Assembly: GCA_965240325.2 (NCBI GenBank)
Contig: OZ251253.1
Location: 620,001 to 684,000 of the forward strand
DNA: 64,000 bases
DNA from: Rebecca billardiae RCC1528
Lineage: Eukaryota > Haptophyta
Direction: 5' to 3'
The notes beneath the pieces are model-generated. The model was not told the DNA's origin. It did not search any database and saw only the letters and a list, made by a program, of their open reading frames with translations. Position numbers and translations under genes: made by a program. Positions within the stretch are counted from its first letter, which is position 1, and every line of letters starts with the position of its first letter. Positions 62,565-64,000 of the stretch are shown here, in pieces.

Positions 62565-63107
62565 ATATCGTCGGCGGCGTCGCCATCGCCCGCCTCGCCG
62601 CCGCGCCGCGCAGCGTCAGCAGGCAGCAGCGCCGCCGCTGCGTGCGCGCTCGGCGGCTGTGCCGGGTGCGCGCCCGGGTGCGGCGGTGCGCATGCGTGCG
62701 CCCCCCCCGCCTCCTCCACAGCCTCGGGCATGGCGGCAGCGCACGCGGCGGCGGCGGCCGCCTTGTCTGCCTGCGAGCGCGCGGGCTGGGCCGAGGCGGC
62801 GGCGGCGGCGGCGGCGGCGCTCGGCCGCGGCTCCGCGCGGCCGCCGGCCGCCGTGCCGCCCTTGGCGCGGCCGCTGCCAGCTTGCCTGGGCGCGGCTGCA
62901 GCGCTGCCGGCCGCCGCGGCCGCCGCGTGCTGCTGCGCTGCCGCGTGCTGCGCCGCGTGCTGCGCTTGCACCGCCGACTTGAGCCGCTCGAGCGTGGCGC
63001 TGTCGGAGGTGTGCGGCTGCTGCTGCTGCTGCAGCAGCAGCTGCTGCTGCCACTGCTGCGGCTGCTGCTGCGCGGGCGGCTGCGACACCTGCGCCATCGC
63101 CAGCGTG

Positions 63108-63173
<66 letters not shown>

Positions 63174-63650
63174 GCACAGCAGGCGTGCTGAGGCGCGCCG
63201 CCGACCATCGCGCCGCTGGTGGGCTGCAGCTGCGGGCGCGCGCGCGCGCAGGGCCATGGGCAGGGGACGGGGGCGCGGAGCTGAGCGCGCGGCCGGGCGC
63301 CGCGCTCCGCTCCGCTTGCTCCGCGCGAGCGCGCGCGCCGCACGGCGCTGCGTGTGTGCGTGTGTGCGTCGCGTGCGCGCACGTGCTGCTGCTGCTGCTG
63401 CACGCCCTGCGCGCAGTGCGGCCCGATCGGGTGCGCGCAGTGCGCGGGCGGCGCGCCCATCGCGTGCGAGTGACCCGGCTGCCGCTGCTGCCCCTGCGCC
63501 ACCGCCGCCGCCGCCGCCGCCGCGGCCTCGTAGTCATACTCGTAGCCCAGCGCGGACACGCCCATCTGCTGCGCGTACGCGACGGGCGGCTGCTGCCGCG
63601 GCTGCTGCTGCTGCGCCCACGGCTGCTGCTGCTGCGCGTACTGGTAGCCG

Positions 63651-63695
<45 letters not shown>

Positions 63696-64000
63696 GGCTG
63701 CAGCTGCTGCTGCGGCTGCTGCTGCTGCTGCGCGGGCATGGCGTACACCGCTGCGCCCATCTGCTGCGCCTGCGCCCACGGCTGCGGCCCCTGGCCCCAC
63801 TGCGCCTGCGGCGGCCCCTGCTGCCCCCACTGCCCCTGCGCCTGCGCCGCCCCCTGCGCCCCGAACACCGAGCTCAGCGTGGTGAGCGCGTACCCGTGCG
63901 TCGCGTGTTGGATGTACATCATGCCGGGCGGCGGCGGCGGCAGGCCGGGCGGCACGGCGAGGGCGTGCGGCGGGAGCTGCGGCGCGGGCTGCGGCGCGTG
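60713..64000 (-). CDS. polyglutamine / poly(Glu-Ala) low-complexity protein, 5'-partial
   Basis: The frame continues past the right edge, so the start is not in the window. Likely exons: 64000-63383, 63229-61103, 60928-60713. Both introns (153 and 174 bp) are GT-AG, multiples of three, and free of in-frame stops. The N-terminal part is Gln-, Pro-, Gly- and Tyr-rich with Q runs (63650-63735; 63108-63175) and MMYIQHATHGYALTTLSSVF near the right edge. The middle has a Glu/Asp run (62470-62560), then about 80 alternating Glu-Ala pairs with Ala runs (61880-62350). It ends with an Asp run and PLSARLAAAGLPRPPPPG. No folded domain is recognisable. Such Q-rich, acidic proteins are often transcription or RNA-condensate factors; that is only analogy. 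Confidence 0.6.
61880..62345. repeat. GCCTCC/GCCGCC hexamer tract encoding Glu-Ala dipeptides
   Basis: About 465 bp of near-perfect GCCTCC (plus strand), with interspersed GCCGCC blocks, lies inside the low-complexity gene. On the coding minus strand GGAGGC gives alternating Glu and Ala; on the other strand it would give poly-Pro. Confidence 0.95.
63108..63176. repeat. CTG/CAG triplet run (polyglutamine)
   Basis: About 22 consecutive CTG triplets (plus strand) encode Gln on the minus strand. A second run lies at 63650-63735. Triplet runs of this length are usually length-polymorphic. Confidence 0.93.

Noticed and set aside
61480-62982. 500-residue poly-Pro frame opposite the Glu-Ala tract
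   Set aside because: It is the complement of a coding hexamer repeat, and the minus strand has the coherent Q/E/A-rich gene with splice sites.

Overview
The window is eukaryotic nuclear DNA, very GC-rich over most of its length. The genes have short spliceosomal introns that typically begin GTGCGCG or GTGTGCG and end in CGCAG, at least one intron that uses GC as its donor, and proteins with long Ala/Gly/Pro-rich linkers. I read it as a unicellular alga. A haptophyte (Prymnesium, Chrysochromulina or Emiliania type) is my first guess because of the GC content and the GC-AG introns, but this is inference. I see no prokaryotic operon, rRNA or tRNA gene, and no CRISPR array.

Layout. 0.2-2.6 kb: two minus-strand enzymes of the secretory pathway (pyruvyl-transferase-like, sulfotransferase-like). 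3.1-7 kb: a tail-anchored protein of unknown function, divergent from an F-box/RCC1-repeat protein. 8.2-13.6 kb: a five-exon EDEM-type GH47 protein, divergent from a prolyl-4-hydroxylase-type dioxygenase. 14-20.1 kb: a giant protein of helical (PPR-like) repeats, coiled coil and C-terminal SET domain. 20.1-28.6 kb: no convincing intact gene, but two distinct satellites (a palindromic 41-bp array and a 221-bp array) and a broken gene fragment. 28.6-32.7 kb: a multi-pass membrane protein with a TIR-like domain spread over four exons. 34.6-38.1 kb: a CS-domain protein, a second sulfotransferase, and a divergent acyltransferase. 38.1-40.1 kb: a relic with an internal triplication. 40.1-45.2 kb: a single-module NRPS-like enzyme (adenylation, methyltransferase, carrier, thioesterase). 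45.2-53.5 kb: repeat-rich DNA carrying a DUF3431-type gene and a small membrane protein, with nested inverted and direct repeats. 53.5-60.3 kb: the tRNA methyltransferase TRM1, divergent from a START-domain protein. 60.7-64 kb: a polyQ/poly(Glu-Ala) protein running off the right edge.

How the genes relate. Four or five of the gene products (pyruvyl transferase, two sulfotransferases, EDEM, DUF3431) would act in the ER/Golgi on glycans or glycoproteins, but there is no operon logic here and they need not share a pathway. The strongest candidates for something undescribed are the NRPS-like A-MT-T-TE protein, the membrane TIR-like protein, the PPR-like/SET fusion, the palindromic 41-bp satellite, and the 47.3-50.5 kb segment bounded by inverted copies of one sequence.

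Exon boundaries were placed by hand from splice dinucleotides, reading-frame continuity and family motifs. Every multi-exon model below adds up to a whole number of codons. Extreme GC keeps false frames open on both strands, so open frames alone were not taken as evidence.
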